Positions 1 through 13,183 of a stretch of 64,000 nucleotides of DNA are shown here, one piece after another. Within the stretch, counting starts at the first letter, position 1. Every line of letters begins with the position of its first letter. The stretch spans positions 8,897,495 through 8,961,494 of the forward strand of contig OZ234502.1 in the NCBI GenBank assembly GCA_965153455.1, given 5' to 3'. Under the pieces are notes generated by a model. It was not told where the DNA came from, searched no databases, and saw only the letters and a program-made list of their open reading frames with translations. Origin of the DNA: Sphagnum compactum (lineage: Eukaryota; Bryophyta; Sphagnopsida; Sphagnales). The position numbers and the translations under genes are program-made.

Positions 1-255
1 AAAGGGACTGCAGTTCTCGAGCCGCATCTTATCCCTTCACCCACGGACTTCACGCCCGGTGGACCCGATTCCACCTCGGAATATGCAACGGGGCTTGGTA
101 GCGTCAGCTCCCGTTCTGTTCCGTTGGAAAGAGTGCGTTCCACATTGTAATCGGTTTCTCCATTTTTGATTCACATCTCAAGGATGTTGGCCATTACACG
201 TGAAACTGACACTACTAAAGTGGAACCGGCATATAGCTGATATTCTGCCTGTCTC
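1..255. repeat. Third copy of the block found upstream of the kinase genes
   Basis: This stretch is nearly the same as 50,234-50,490, distally upstream of kinase copy B, and its first part also matches 19,810-19,858 upstream of copy A. It is in the same orientation as both. It is richer in G and C than the surrounding DNA. In the two complete loci the kinase lies on the minus strand at lower coordinates, so a related locus may sit just left of base 1. No reading frame here is convincing. Confidence 0.8.
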
Positions 256-1494
256 AACCAGTGCGTCAACACCACAAATTCTCTGGCACAGTCAATGTGC
301 CATCAGTCAAGACAATGCCTCATTAGACTTTAAAGATTGATGAATATTCTGAAAAATAAAAACCTTATACAATAGATTTTACACATTCAAACTTTTGAGG
401 CAAGAATACATTTGATAGGGTGTAAATAATCATCATCATTAATAACAGTTCCACCCATATCAGTATTTGAGCCTCCATCAATATTTCTCATTTCCAAGAC
501 GGCTAATTTTTTTGTTTCATGCTCCACCTATAAACATGATAATTGGGACAATAGAAGGTGAGAGACTACTTAAATAAAATCACTTTGACCAATCATTCTA
601 ACTTGCCAATAAAAAATAATTGTCATATTGTTTAGTTCCTTTTGCAAGCATAAGTGTCTCGTGTGCAAATATTGAGCCAAAGCCAATATACTATACCCCA
701 ACTTGGAATTAACTTTATTGTTCTTCATCCAAAACCTGTTCGATTGATGAGGGTTGCTCTAACATTCCATTTTAGTGAAACATTACATATAAATCATTGC
801 AACATTTCAAAATTTTATTTTAGTACAATGGTATGTAAATAGTCAATAGTTTAAAATGCATAAATTTTTTGTGTTGTCGAGGTAAGTTAAAATATATTAT
901 TTTCAATTATCATTGGATGTTGTACATTCTCAATTCTTCCACCACTGTATAGAAAATTCTCAAGTAGTTATCCTTAAAATGTAATTGCATCCAGTTTGAT
1001 ATAGATCATTACATGGTTCATAGTTTGTAGCACTAAAAGAAAGGATTTAAAGCACAAGGAAAAATAAAAATAACTCTCCCAGTTCATCACAGACTAGAGA
1101 AATTTCTGCCAACCTTAACCATAGATATTTCACATTTTTCCCATAGTAATTCCAAAGTAATATCCTTTTTCACTTGAAGAACACCCATTCTCTCACTTGT
1201 GCGTGCAATTATAAAAATCTTAGTTGCCAATTTAATGAGGAATATAGCCCTAGCCCCAACTACCAAAAACACGTGATTCCTGAGCTGTGTATTCCACATG
1301 ATTGTGTAGACCAACCCGAGTCCCAGTAATTGGACTCTGTCAAAAGGCGTGGGGTTGAAATTTTGTTTCACAAATATTTTAGAAAAAGGATGCATTTCCA
1401 ATGTTCAAGAAAAGCCACCCACCTAATCTTTCTCTGGACCCACCTTAATGACAACTAATTGTAAGGAGGGTTGCATTAATGTGGCAGCATCCAT
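256..1494. other. AT-rich DNA without recognised gene
   Basis: Only short reading frames occur (for example 1,087-1,401 minus, 104 codons). None shows a recognisable domain, splice context or compositional contrast. Nothing else was seen. Confidence 0.5.
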
Positions 1495-1705
1495 TGGCCA
1501 AGAGCTCCTCAGTCATATCATGTATCTTGTTGCATTTTGACATTTTCATATTGGCCTATTACCTATGCTTTTGGGACAAGAGGTCCCCAGTGGTATCATG
1601 TATCTTGTTGCATTTTGACATTTTCATATTGGCCTAATACCTATGTTTCTGGGACAAGAGCTCCCCAGTCGTATCATGTATCTTGGTGCATTTTGACATA
1701 CATAT
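1495..1705. repeat. Tandem repeat, 78-bp unit, about 2.6 copies
   Basis: Units begin near 1,501, 1,579 and 1,657. Each contains a TATCATGTATCTTG segment, a TTTTGACATTTTCATATTGG segment and a GGGACAAGAG segment. Copies differ at a few positions, so the array is fairly young. Reading frames here are produced by the repetition. Confidence 0.9.
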
Positions 1706-2574
1706 GGTTGGTGGAACCTCATAACTGATCGACCTTTGTGTCACAGAACTCATAAGCTTGACCCTCTTGTACAATCTATTATGTTTAGCAACTAGCTCAA
1801 GCGTTGGTTCTTGTGAAAAAATGTGGGACTCACAAACCTCCACTATTCATGGTAACTTACCTGATCTAGGTGGTTACCTAGTCTATAAATGTTAGTGGCT
1901 CTTATATGACTGATTCATGGCTAATGAATGAAAGGTTCCAAAGTCCTTTATTTTCACTATTCTAATTCATCTCACTATTCCTATGCACCCGGTTCTTATG
2001 CACACACTTCTTTGGGTTTGTGTACAACCATTTTTCTCTTCAATTATTGATGGTTGTCAATGTGGCTACACAACTCAAATATCAAATAGCATAGGTGGCT
2101 AAAACTTTATGTGAGGTGGAGGTGACATGGCGATTCTTTTTTTGGGTAAGTGGCCATAGTGGCGAAATGTAATTTGCAAGTGTCTACAAAGTGGTGACAA
2201 CAACCCAAGATGTGCTTGAGTATATTGGTGACACATGCATCGTCATGAATATGTATTTGGCGATCAGCTGGTTGTTAAAGGGGAAATGAACATGCATCCA
2301 TGCATTGCCAACAGAGGTGCAAGAAACAAAAGAAACACATTTTGAGTTCACAAATCACAATCATATGCACATAAACAATAATCTACCTTACCATTGGTGA
2401 AAATCAATCGTAACACAAAATTATGTCTCAAAATTTTGTATACAAGAGTAGTCCAATGAAGCTGGTTTCACAACAATTTCCATGTAAGAGATGGATAGTC
2501 GGGAAAAGAGATAAACAATCTCCATTCCCATGATTAAAAAAATAGGCAAGTCTAACACTTCTTCATCAAGCCAA
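1706..2574. other. Intergenic DNA, nothing recognised
   Basis: No recognisable protein homology, RNA gene or repeat was seen between the two tandem arrays. Confidence 0.45.
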
Positions 2575-3100
2575 AAAATTGAATTGAATTGAATGTATGG
2601 AATTAGAAAGAAAACAATCCGAAGATGGGATGTATGGAATTGAACAAAAACAAGTCCAAAATTTGGATGTTTGGAATCAAAATTAAAAAGTTCATGAATT
2701 GAATGTATGGAATCAAAATAAAATAATCCATAAATGGGATATACGGAATTAGACAAAAAAAATCCAAAGATTGGGTGTTTGGAATCAAAGAAAAAAAAAA
2801 AAACTCCAAAAATTGAGTGTATGAAATTGGAATTTAAATCTAGAACTTGAATGTATGGTATCAGAAAATTCCCCAATTGAACAATGGATGTATGGAATCG
2901 ACAAAAAAAATTGAGATGGGATGTATGGAATAATTTTTTTTAAATAATAAAAAATTAAATAATTTTTTAAAAACTCTAAAAATTGAATGTATGAAATGGG
3001 AATTTAAATCCAACACTTAAATGTATGGTATTGGAAAATTCCACAATTGAACAATGGATGTATGGAATTAGCAAAAAATCAAAGATGGAATGTGTGGTTT
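2575..3100. repeat. Degenerate minisatellite, unit about 45 bp
   Basis: A motif close to GATGTATGGAATYRAAAAAA recurs at least ten times with variable A-rich spacers. Part of the array (around 2,800-2,900) recurs at about 2,970-3,070 as a longer-period duplicate. The 151-codon minus-strand frame at 2,421-2,876 translates into a repetitive Phe/Ile-rich string caused by the array and is not a gene. Confidence 0.85.
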
Positions 3101-3329
3101 AGACTTGCTTCAAAGAACCATTATCAAATTGCAGGAAAACGACCAACTAGATGTGCAACTCTCATTTTCCCACAAGCTCAAGAGCCATGTAGCCTTGAAA
3201 ACCCAAAAAAAAACGGATAGACAAAATCAAAATTATGCAACAAAGTGAAATGTAAAATTTGAAAAATTGCAAACACAAGTTGCAAACGCATAAGTCTAAA
3301 AAAGGGTTGAATTTTATTTCACTTCTCTG

Positions 3330-5640
3330 TTACATTTTGATTTGAAGATCTTGGCATGGCATACATCTCCCAAAAATCCCAGTAGCTTCCACTTTAGATT
3401 TTAAGCATTGACATTGCCACTTGGCAATGGCCTTCAATTAAGAAAGCTTTGGAGTGAAAAAAACTACTAGCTATAAAATCATGTGCACATTCCAAGTGTG
3501 TGTTTAATCGGTTCCACAACTGATTTTTCATGAAGTTAAGAGTGTTGAATGTGCACTCATCTTCAACACAACCAAAAACCTAGACAGTAACGATCTCTAC
3601 TACCTTCATGTAATTCTAAGAGCTTTTGGTGGAATATGGGAGATGCGGTGACTTTGCACCAAAGCCGAGTTAGTGGATTCAAGTTGTTCTCTTGATCATG
3701 CATGACCACTTTGGAATTGTGGATCATAGTCATCCTGAAATGGGAGGACTACATATCCAGAGTGTGAGCGTCTAACAAAACAAGGACAATATTGGCACTC
3801 GAATCAATTGTGTGGGGCACACAAAAGATTGTCTTAAGGAAATTCAGGTGAAAGTAAAAACTAACCTCTACCTTTAAGTCATTGAAAGCCCATAATTGAG
3901 AGTAGACAACACCTAAAGCTATCATCACTTCATGTTTTGCAAACTGCTATTCTAGCTCTAAAACCAAGGACCAGGCTACACTTTCACATTCCTCTTTCAC
4001 ATTATTGACCGCATGATTTAATGCAAACTTTATGACGGGTTCAAGACCTCCAACACTATCATCACTCTTGTAGTATACATGATACTTCTGGCCAACAAAA
4101 GAAAATGCTAGGTACTCTTCTCCACCATTAAGATCAAAAAACGGTTCTAAAGGAAGATTAAAATTGTTTAAGGTTTGGATTGCATTGAAGTCATCAAATG
4201 CCGAGTCCTCAAATTTGGCATATGGGTCATAATAGAGTGTGTAAAACTTTTATTGGGCCACTTTCATAGCCTTCACAAAGTCACAAACAAACACATCTTA
4301 GCCTTGGGCAACCTTTATCAAGGCATGAACACATTCAAGCATTGGAAGAATACATGGCATCCTCAAAATCGCCTCAACATCAGAAATAAAACTTAGGTTT
4401 TTCCCCGTAACATTAGATTTTGCATTCTCAACATGATTTTAACAATTGTGAAAGGGTGAAATTCCGATTATACCCGTTTCGCCAAAGACAACATGCTAAT
4501 CCAACAGGTCTTCACATTGTAAAGGAGTTTGTTAATCTTCGTCTCCAGCAAATCTGCCAGCTTTTGAAATTCAACAAATTTCTTCGAGGAGTGTGTAAAA
4601 AAGGCATAGAGGCTTTGAAGAAGAAGTTCTAGCTGATGCACCAACAACACGTTTGACAAAGCGACGACCATAAGGTTGGTCTTGTGGGTAAAACAATGTA
4701 CCCCTATAACAAAAGGTGTGGCTTTCTCCTTGAATTGTTGTGTCAACCTTGTCCTATGGCCTCAAAAAATGCTATTACCGTTGCAACTAATTTTGACCAG
4801 CTTTTGCATAAGGTCCTCCAATCCTAATCCACCAAAATCACCTAAACAGTTTAACATCAAAGCATAGATGTTGTTAGAAGTGGCATATGTACTAACAGTT
4901 TCCATGCAAATTAGGATGGTAATCCTCTTCCAATTTTGCACCACATACAAGTGGATAGACAACCATTGGGTGTTGTTAATTATTGTGACTTCATCTACAC
5001 TAACTGTGATAAACAAGGCAACAACAAATGCTATTTTTATGACTTCCAATACAACACCATGCATCACTTCTGCCATCCCCTAACCAAAATTATTAGTCCA
5101 ATGTTTTCTAGAAACAAATTTCACCTTTAGTAGCTGAAATAAATCTCTCAAGCTCTCATAATCATTCATGGGATGACCATGGGACAATAGATGAAAAATA
5201 ACAACAAATTGCACATGTTGCCGTTGTTACTCAGAAAGGACATTAGCTTGTAAGCGGTCCAAGACAGATGGGCAGTCAACGACGATGTAACAATGCTCAT
5301 TCTTCACATATAGAATCTTTGTTGAAAAAAGAACCCTCGGCATCAACCCCTAAAATTGAAACTTTGGTTTTGCGGCAACCTTCATGTTTTAGCAAGTTGT
5401 CGAGCTTTGGGGCAAACAATTTCTTTTTCATGTTAACAAATGTACAAATCCTACAACGAACATAATGAACTTGACCTTGTTCATCAAAAACCAATTCCAC
5501 GCATGGTAATCGCATTGTGCAAGCATCTTGGAATTTTCAAACTTCATCATACATTTTCCTCCTCTTCTTCTCTTGACCTTTTCCAATTGCGTCATCAACA
5601 ACATTTTTACCTTTGTCATTATCAAGGGACACTAGAATAG
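3330..5640 (-). pseudogene. hAT-like transposase-derived gene (ZNF862/DUF4371-like), decayed
   Basis: Fragments in the order expected for this family can be read on the minus strand. At 5,515-5,297 there is a zinc-binding-like N-terminal segment with CRIC followed by KHEGCRK. At 5,076-4,762 there is an RNase-H-like segment beginning with VSVDEVT and continuing into QNWKRITILI and ISCNGNSIF. At 4,746-4,468 there is a segment with GVHCFTHKTNL, LLQSLYAFF, EFQKLADLLET and NVKTCWISML. Weaker C-terminal similarity continues to about 3,330, for example HEVMIALGVVYSQLW near 3,900. Frames shift and stops intervene, and a conserved Asp and Arg appear as Asn (CNGNSIF) and Cys (TCW). The family identification is from memory of conserved motifs; the outer limits are approximate. 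It could alternatively be a decayed host gene derived from such a transposase. Confidence 0.7.
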
Positions 5641-8600
5641 CAGTAGAAGGTTCAGAATTGGGAATGCATGATGGACCTGCCTCATTTTGTGGGGGTGAAG
5701 AAAGAGGAAAAAATAGCCTAAAACCTAAAACCATTTAGGATTTGTGGAAGGGCCATGAATTTGGACTTCGCAAAAAAATTTAAAATCTGAAGTTCTCAAT
5801 GTGCAAGTTCTAACTCCTGAGCAATGAACACACAAGGTCTTTAAAGTCTAAACCTTAAACAAATTTGAACTCTAAGTCGTGAACACACAAATATTCTAAA
5901 GTTTAAACCCTAAATTATTTTTTATGTACACTTTTGAGTCCTAGCTCTTCATTCCTAAGGACCTTGGGACCTGCATTCTCGTGTCTAAATTCTACATATT
6001 ATTATGAATCACATGAAGAACTTAAAACTTAGAAGACAAACCCTAAGTCTTGCGCTTTAGAGTTGGGACTCCAAACTCTACAAATTGATAAAAATATTCT
6101 AAATTTAAAGATAAGTTAGACTCTTAGAGGACTTAGAAGTTAGAAAAAATAGATCAATCACCATAACTAGAAATGAAGAAGGAAAGTTTGAGTTTAATGA
6201 TATTTGTTTGGCCTTAAAATGTTGCAACTTCTTGAGGTTTCGTTCTTGCATTTCGAAACTCCCTAGCTAGCAAGCAATCCCATATCTGTATGCCATATCT
6301 CCCCCTCTAAACCAAAAGCTCTTAGTAATCAGAATCAATCAATATGATTCAAAAGGAAGCAAAATATATAATGCAAAATGGGATTGCGTACATTGCCACT
6401 CCTTTGGGAATTGTTTGTAGTAAATACAATTGCACTAGTTTCATGCTTAAAATCCAATGATAATTAATCTAACCCTAAAACATCTACACCTAAAACTAAT
6501 GTTGGCGAATTTTCCCTTGGACTACATTGCCATTATTGGCGATGGAGCTCGAAACCTTGAAGCTTGTATGATGAAAAATTTCGAGGGATGGAGGCAGAGT
6601 GGCAATGGCAATGCCACCGTAGATGATGGACATGCAATTTAGGGTTTACCATGTCGTTGTTATGGTGATGCTACCACTTGGCAACAATTTTTTTTGTCGA
6701 TTTTACAATGGGGGTGTCACTACCTAGTTTTTTTTGTCACCTTTTGGCAAATTTTCACCAAAAAAAAAAAGGTTGTTTGTGTACCTAAAAGGTGAACTTT
6801 ACAAAAGAACATGCCTCCCTCTAAACCTAGTTAGCAACCAAACAACATTTGCAATAGATTATTTGGCAATATGTTGTTAAATTAATTTCATAGGCACGAT
6901 ATTATATTGGTAGGTACTGTCATTATGATAAAAAATTGAGCTTTACATTGGTGCCCACTACCATTGCCGATCAACTATTTTATTTTTTAATTATGTTTTC
7001 ATACGATATTCAATAATTTTTCATTTAATGTCAATTTTAATTTAAAATAATATACATTTCATGGGCATGAAAAGGCACATGATAATTTATTTTTTCATAT
7101 CCATGTTGGTGGATAGGGAAAAAATAATGAAGTAGCTATAAAATGGAGGTAGTTATTAAGAAAGAGATGTAATTAGGCTTGAAATTGGTGAGGTAGTTAT
7201 TCTAAAATTGTCATTGGAACGTCATGGAGGACCATACAAAGCATTCCAAAAAATCCCCCATATACTAGTTTCGATTACTCGTCACTGAAATTAATTTGCA
7301 TTTTTGGACATGTCATTATTTTTCTATTCAATTGGTGGACATGTCCAAATTTAGATGATCAATTTTGGGGAACATTCCATTGTTTTCATTGGTCATTTTG
7401 GGCTTTGGGACATGGGACTAAAAACGTTTGTGTAAAACTAGCTTAGGGGAAGACCCTGGGTATGTGCACAAGTATGTGTACATGGGTATTGTAGAACCTA
7501 TTGTTGGTATGTCCTAAAACTCATACCTAACATATTTGTAAAACACTTAACCATTTGTGAAACATAATGATTGGAGCTTCCAATATTACCTCATATTGTG
7601 TTTAAACCATTATTCAAGGATGAGTGGCTAAGGTTAGGAGGGGCAAGTAATGGCATGAGGGCATTCCATAAAGAACATGGTGCCATCAATAGTGTGGGCA
7701 CCCCCTCCTTTGCAAAATGGAAGAGAGCATTTTTTATTCAACATAGTTACATTTTTCGTCATTTGACATGCCTTTTCTAAGCAAAAGTGGTGATCACTTT
7801 TGCATCTAGTGACTAGGATGCACTTGGTGTACTTTGTAATTTTTCCCATTGCAATTGAAGTATAATAAACATTGTTTCAATATTTAATATTTTTGCTCCA
7901 ATATTTGTCATATGCAAATTTTTTTATGACATATTTTGAAGTTTATAACATTTTTTGAATGTTCAAAAAGCTCTAATGTATTGCAAAAATGTTTTATCTA
8001 GTGTTTTATCTAATGTTTTATCTAGGGTGCAATTATGTTATTTTTACCCTCTTTTCAATATTCTAGTATGATTGTGTTGGGTAATGCCATACCCTTGCAA
8101 TATTTCCCTAATATTTCAATTTAGATTTTTCTATAATCATGCCTAGGATCAAGGTATGTCTAACACAATGATACCCACACAAGGTAGAAAACCCTACCGT
8201 GGAATATTTTCAACTACTTAAAACTCTACTAGTTTGATTAGAAACAACCCCATTAAACATATTAAAGGATTAGTTTGGTATGTGAAAACGGACATACTAG
8301 TACAACATTGGTATGGTCCTAAGGTAATATTGGTCTTGTACCAATTTCAATACCATTTTCAATACCAAGGATATACCTCCTTCAATGTTCATATTGGCCA
8401 AAAGTCAAATTTAGGTCTAATATTGAAGACCACATTAGTATGAAAAGTTTTTTAAAGTACTTGATCATGACCAAACTATGATCTTAAAAAGAAATGCCCA
8501 ATACTATGACCAACTAATGCATTCAAAAGTTGATACCATAACCTAAGGTCAATTTTCACAATGACAAAATGATTTTTTTTGAAAATTAATTCACTTTTAC

Positions 8601-8909
8601 GAATTTCAAATTATTATTTTTTCATGAGCTACTATGATATTGTCATATAAAGAACAAAATCATTCAAATTGTAGCTTGTGATAATTCTGATGGTTTTCAA
8701 CGCCTAAGTTTCATATTTTCACAAAAAAAAAGAAGTCATTATTTCAAAAATGATTTAGTTAAAAAATTGACCTTAAGATAAAATACTAGACCAACATTGG
8801 TTAAAACCATTGTTGGCATGCTTAGAATTTAAATAGGTACAAGTTTAGGTTACAAGCCAAGTTCTAAGGTGTCCAAATCAAAGGTTTTGAATTTTGTTGG
8901 AACTAACAT
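5641..8909. other. AT-rich intergenic DNA, nothing recognised
   Basis: Short frames (6,457-6,642 plus, 7,571-7,780 plus, 8,234-8,443 plus) have no recognisable motif. From about 8,230 the sequence has ACATTGGTATGG-type words that hint at an old transposon but cannot be bounded. Confidence 0.4.
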
Positions 8910-11073
8910 TGGAAGCTAACTAGGCAATTAACCTTTTTTTTTCAAAATTGAACTAAAACCTAAACCAAGGGTGTTTGTGCTATTTAAATTAGGTTTTCTA
9001 AGTAGATAAATAGCATTATATTATTTTAAAACACATAAGTTTGACCCTACGTTTTAGGCAAATTATTGCATTTGGACGGTTACATGTGATTGAACTATGT
9101 GCATTAGGTGAACAAACTAATACCACAAATAAATGTTTAGTCATGTGTAATAGACATAAAATTGAACTTAGTTTTAAATTAAATTTGCTCTAGATTTTTT
9201 GTGAAAATGATCAGAATCGGAGCTTTTAGAAATCCAAAAAATTGGTTTCAAAATCAAACTCAAAGTTACATCCAAAATGAAGAAAAAAAAATTGGGATCA
9301 AAAGTTCCTCTTGAAATAATGTAGTTGCATGCCTTGGCTTTTGATAACCCCTAAATCACCCCCTAAGTATGCTTTATGTAGCCTTTTAAATAGCCCTTAG
9401 ATATCCCATAACCTAGATAAATCTTTAGGTGTCTCCTTGGATTTCTTAAATAGGTCCTAGGTAGGCCTTTAAGTAGTCCTTAAATATCCCATAACCTAAT
9501 GTAGATTTTTAAGCGTGTCCTTAAATAATTCTTACGTACCCCCTAATTTTAAAAAACCATAACTAACCTTTTAATCCCTTAAGTCTCATTTTTTGTTTCC
9601 ATAACATAAATAGGTGCTTACTAAGGTAGACATGTAAACATAATGAAAACACAAGAGACAAGAAGAAACTCAAATCACCCTAAGGTGAGGAGGAAATTTG
9701 ATTTTCCTACTATGTTATTTTCCTTTAGCATAATTTCATATTACATTTTGACTATTGTCCTTAGTTTTAGGGAAATTCAAGGTTTTATTCTTCAATTTTA
9801 CTATTTTTGCAGATAACTTCAGCCCTAAAATTGAGGCAATGAAAATGTACAATAAAAAAAATCCATATTTTAGGCATTAGTATTTCCAAATCAAAAGACA
9901 ATAATTTGATGACTATGTTATGTTAGTGCACATTTGTTGGTGTTAGTTCACAAATTGAATGTGCCATTTTTGTCCCCAAGCAACCTCATTCATTATGGTT
10001 ACTTGATGAACACATTTGTGTTTTAATTTAGTTATGTCTTCTTATTGATATTAACTTACATGTGAAAAGCTTGTATATTGCAAATTACAATAATCATCAT
10101 ATTAAAGTTTCCTTTCCCTAACACCTCCTCCAATGAACAATTTGGATTAATAGCATGGACTCACAATCTTGCATTCTAAACATTGTTTTATGTAATGGAG
10201 CATCTTTTTAAACATGTGATAAATTTTCCCATTGTAATGAATTCTTTGTGAATGTTTTAAAATGCTTTACCTAATTTCTATCTTTCATTTTGTAAGTGGT
10301 CAAATGAAAGGTTGTGAAGGAAGTGGCTTGGAGTGTATTTTCAACTCTACAACTTCAATTTGTTATTTGTGTGTAATTTTGATTAATAATAATTACATCA
10401 ATTAAAAAGGATATAAATATATGTTGGAATTGACATTCTACAATTAATTAGGTTTGTGCATGTCACAATTCAAAGAATAGTGTTCCATAGATTTTCCCAA
10501 TTTTCATTGGTTGTAGGAAAAAAAGGAATTAAACACAAGTTTTAATTTGTATAAATTTTTGAAATTTTACAAATTTGTAAAATGCCCCCACCCGCCAAAA
10601 AAATTAGTCCACTAAATGTGTGGATAAATAGTCTTAACTAGTGTTGTTTAGTTTTTTATTTCAAGAGGAAATTTCAATCCTAGTTTTTAACTTTTTCTTT
10701 GTTTTGGATGGAACTTTGAGTTTGATTTTGAAACCAATTTTTTGGATTTCGAAAACCTCCAATTCCGATCATTTCCACAAAAAATCTAAAGCTAATCTAA
10801 TTTAAAACTAAGTTCAATTTGATGTATATTACACATGACTAAACATTTATTTGTGGTATTAGTTTGTTCACCTAATGCACATAGTTCAATCATGTGTAAC
10901 CATTCAAATGCAATAACTTGCCTAAAATGTAGGGTCAAGCTTACTTGTTTTTAAATCATAAAATACTATTTATCTACCTAGAAAACCTAAACCTAATTCA
11001 AATAGGGCAAACACCCTCGGTTTAGGTTTTAGTTCAATTTTGAAAAAAAGTTAAATTGCCTAGTTAGCTTCCA
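8910..11073. mobile_element. Element with about 410-bp inverted terminal repeats, non-autonomous
   Basis: The arms are 8,910-9,318 and 10,657-11,073; the second is the reverse complement of the first with scattered differences. The match starts at TGGAAGCTAACTAGGCAATT and runs inward to TCCTCTTGAAATA. About 1.34 kb separates the arms. The interior has no long reading frame; 9,340-9,560 carries a degenerate CCCTAAGTA/CCTTAGGT-type short repeat also seen at 33,520-33,890. Long inverted repeats without a transposase fit a Mutator-like or foldback-type non-autonomous element. I could not find a clear target-site duplication, so the exact ends are uncertain. Confidence 0.75.
9340..9560. repeat. 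Degenerate CCTAAGTA / CCTTAGGT short repeat
   Basis: Words such as CCCCTAAGTA, CCTTAGATATCCCATAACCTA and AGTCCTTAAATATCCC recur every 15-30 bases. The same style of repeat occurs at 33,520-33,890. It lies inside the interior of the long-inverted-repeat element. Confidence 0.55.
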
Positions 11074-11520
11074 CTTCATGTACAAATATTCAAATTCAAC
11101 ATGAGCCTGGAGAACTCTGAGATGATGTTCTCCTTTCCCCAAAACTAAATAATCTAAAAGTAAAACTAGGGATTTGTGTTGTTCCGCGGGAACCATTTAC
11201 ATAAATTTTATTTGTTAAATGTTAAATTTATAGTCTATCATTTTTTAAATTATACTTAAAAAGAAAAATAAATGAAAAATAATTATGAAAAAACTACAAA
11301 TTCAAACCCAACAAAATGAAATTCATGAATTGAACAAAAATGATCTCAAAAAAGTTATTTGAAGATGGGCTCTCCTATATTCTTATCATTACTACATTAC
11401 TAGCTTGGCAGAACCGTCACTTTTTTTGCCAAATATTTAATTACATTTTCCAAAAAAATCAACAGAATTTAAGAAAAAAAAACATTTAAACAAAAAAATG
11501 TATTCTTGGACAATCAATTG
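11074..11520. other. Spacer between inverted-repeat element and kinase duplicate
   Basis: AT-rich and without recognised features. It separates the end of the long-TIR element from the start of the inverted kinase duplication. Confidence 0.4.
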
Positions 11521-13183
11521 TCATAATTTTGGTCTATTATTGCTCTTTGGAGGACTTCATGATACTGCATCACTGGTTCCTTTGTGAATAGAAACCAAAG
11601 CAAGATGATGTTGGTAGTTGGGACTTAAGGGAAAAAAGTACCTTCTATGTGCTAGAACTTTGCTCAGCTTAGTAAAAGACTTCCTTGGATTTTTCTAGTG
11701 TATTTTAGAGCATGCTTTGTAAAGTGTAAAAAACTATGGGGGACATTCTAGAAGATGAAACTTCTACAGGTGTGTGCATTCTATCTTCCAAAATGCCTTG
11801 CATCATTTTTTTTCATGATGCCTTCTAGGTATAAAAATCCAAGCTTGATCTTTACATTTGGTAAAATCCTCAGCCACATGTTTTACCAAACTCCATCTCA
11901 CATATTTTAAACCTTTATTCCAATAGAAATTGTGGCCTTCGGCTTTACTTTACACTTTTGATATAGTGGTGAAAGTGATGAGTTCATTTTCCATCTTTGA
12001 TGTATCTATGAATCTAAATATGTAGTTTTCTATGAATCCATGAACTTGTTAGGAATGTGCTATAGAATGGCAACCAAGACTTGCCCATTCTCTTAGGTAA
12101 GGCGCCAAGTGAGCCCATTAAGGTGGGCTTGGTGACACACCTATTAGATAAGCAACAAGGAGACCATCCCATGATATTAAGGTCTATGGTAGCATATTCA
12201 ACAATAAAGAAACGAAGTAATGTTCAATAGAGATTTTGATCACTATTATGAATGTATGATTAGTAGTAGAAGACTATGTCATATGGTGAGAAAAATGAAA
12301 TAATGTCACCTCGAGCCTTATGTGTGCATTAATCATTAAGAAAAATCTAATGTACAAGTTGTTGGACGTGATGTGTAGATCTTGAAAAAGTCTATGGAGT
12401 ACTAAGAAACAAGATCATTGCAAGATTGAAAAACCAAATTTAATTTGCTTAAATTATGTAAGAAGGCATTGCCCCTCTTTTGATGTAGAATCATAAGGAT
12501 TGTAATGTGCATTTATTGTTTTCCTTGATTTATGAGTTTCCTTACATAGTATCTACATACATAGATTAATGGTATATGCCATTACATGTTTGTAACATGG
12601 TTGTGGCTCTAACACATACAATAACATCTTGGTGCTTGTAGGTACAAGTGGGTTACGTAAACATCACTTATATGCTTGGCATTCCTTTCATATATTTCGT
12701 GAACTTGTTAACCACCTTGGGAAGACTTGTTTGGAGCAAGTCATGGCTTTTTATTTTGGCCAAATTTGGAGTTTTATAAGGTCTATGGTTTTTGGAAACT
12801 TGGGGCCAAGTGGTTAAGAGTTAGAGCCAATATTAGTCACTATGAGGAAAATTGAAAATATTGTAGTAGATGTTGACCAAATTCAACTTAACAAACAACT
12901 TTGTAACTATTTAGGAAAAAAGATTGTGAAAACAAGGATTACTTTAGAAGCCTTTGTTAGTATGTCAACCTCAATCACAATTGATCAAAAGAGGGCTTTT
13001 CAAGAGATACATATGGTGGTGAAACATGCAGAAGTTCTAGTGCAAAAATGTTTATGCAAAGAGTTTTCATGGCTTGATGGAGCAATAACCCTTGCCAATG
13101 TGGAAGAGGATGTCATAGAGATTCTTCTTGGCCTTTCATGGTGGACAAGAGTTCTCAAAATGACAAGTGTTAACATGGTGCAA
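11521..13183 (+). repeat. Left arm of a 1.66-kb inverted duplication of kinase locus A
   Basis: This arm is the reverse complement of 17,564-19,230 over its whole length (1,663 against 1,667 bases). It carries the proximal upstream/intron sequence of the kinase gene (11,521 to about 12,640) and the 5' part of the kinase exon. Homology ends abruptly inside coding sequence, after the codons for SVDMVQ in the right arm. The arms are separated by 4.38 kb. High similarity in non-coding as well as coding parts points to a recent segmental inverted duplication, not retrotransposition, because intronic and upstream sequence came along. Confidence 0.92.
12640..13183 (+). pseudogene. Truncated kinase N-terminal fragment in the inverted duplicate
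   Basis: Translated on the plus strand it repeats the helical N-terminal region of kinase A: the segments FYFGQIWSFIR, DQIQLNKQLCNYLG, ITIDQKRAFQEIHMVVKHAE, SWLDGAITLANVEEDVIEIL and LSWWTRVLKMTSV are recognisable. It is broken in several ways relative to copy A. There is a one-base deletion near 12,720, a TAA stop near 12,815 where A has GGC AAA, a 12-base deletion just after that, and loss of the entire kinase domain at 13,183. The open frame from 12,842 runs 35 codons past the break into unrelated DNA. It cannot encode a kinase. Its plus-strand transcript would be antisense to gene A. Confidence 0.88.

Noticed and set aside
1087-1401. 104-codon minus-strand frame
   Set aside because: No recognisable motif, no duplicate elsewhere in the window, and length within what chance allows.
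2421-2876. 151-codon minus-strand frame
   Set aside because: Translation is a repetitive Phe/Ile string created by the 45-bp minisatellite.
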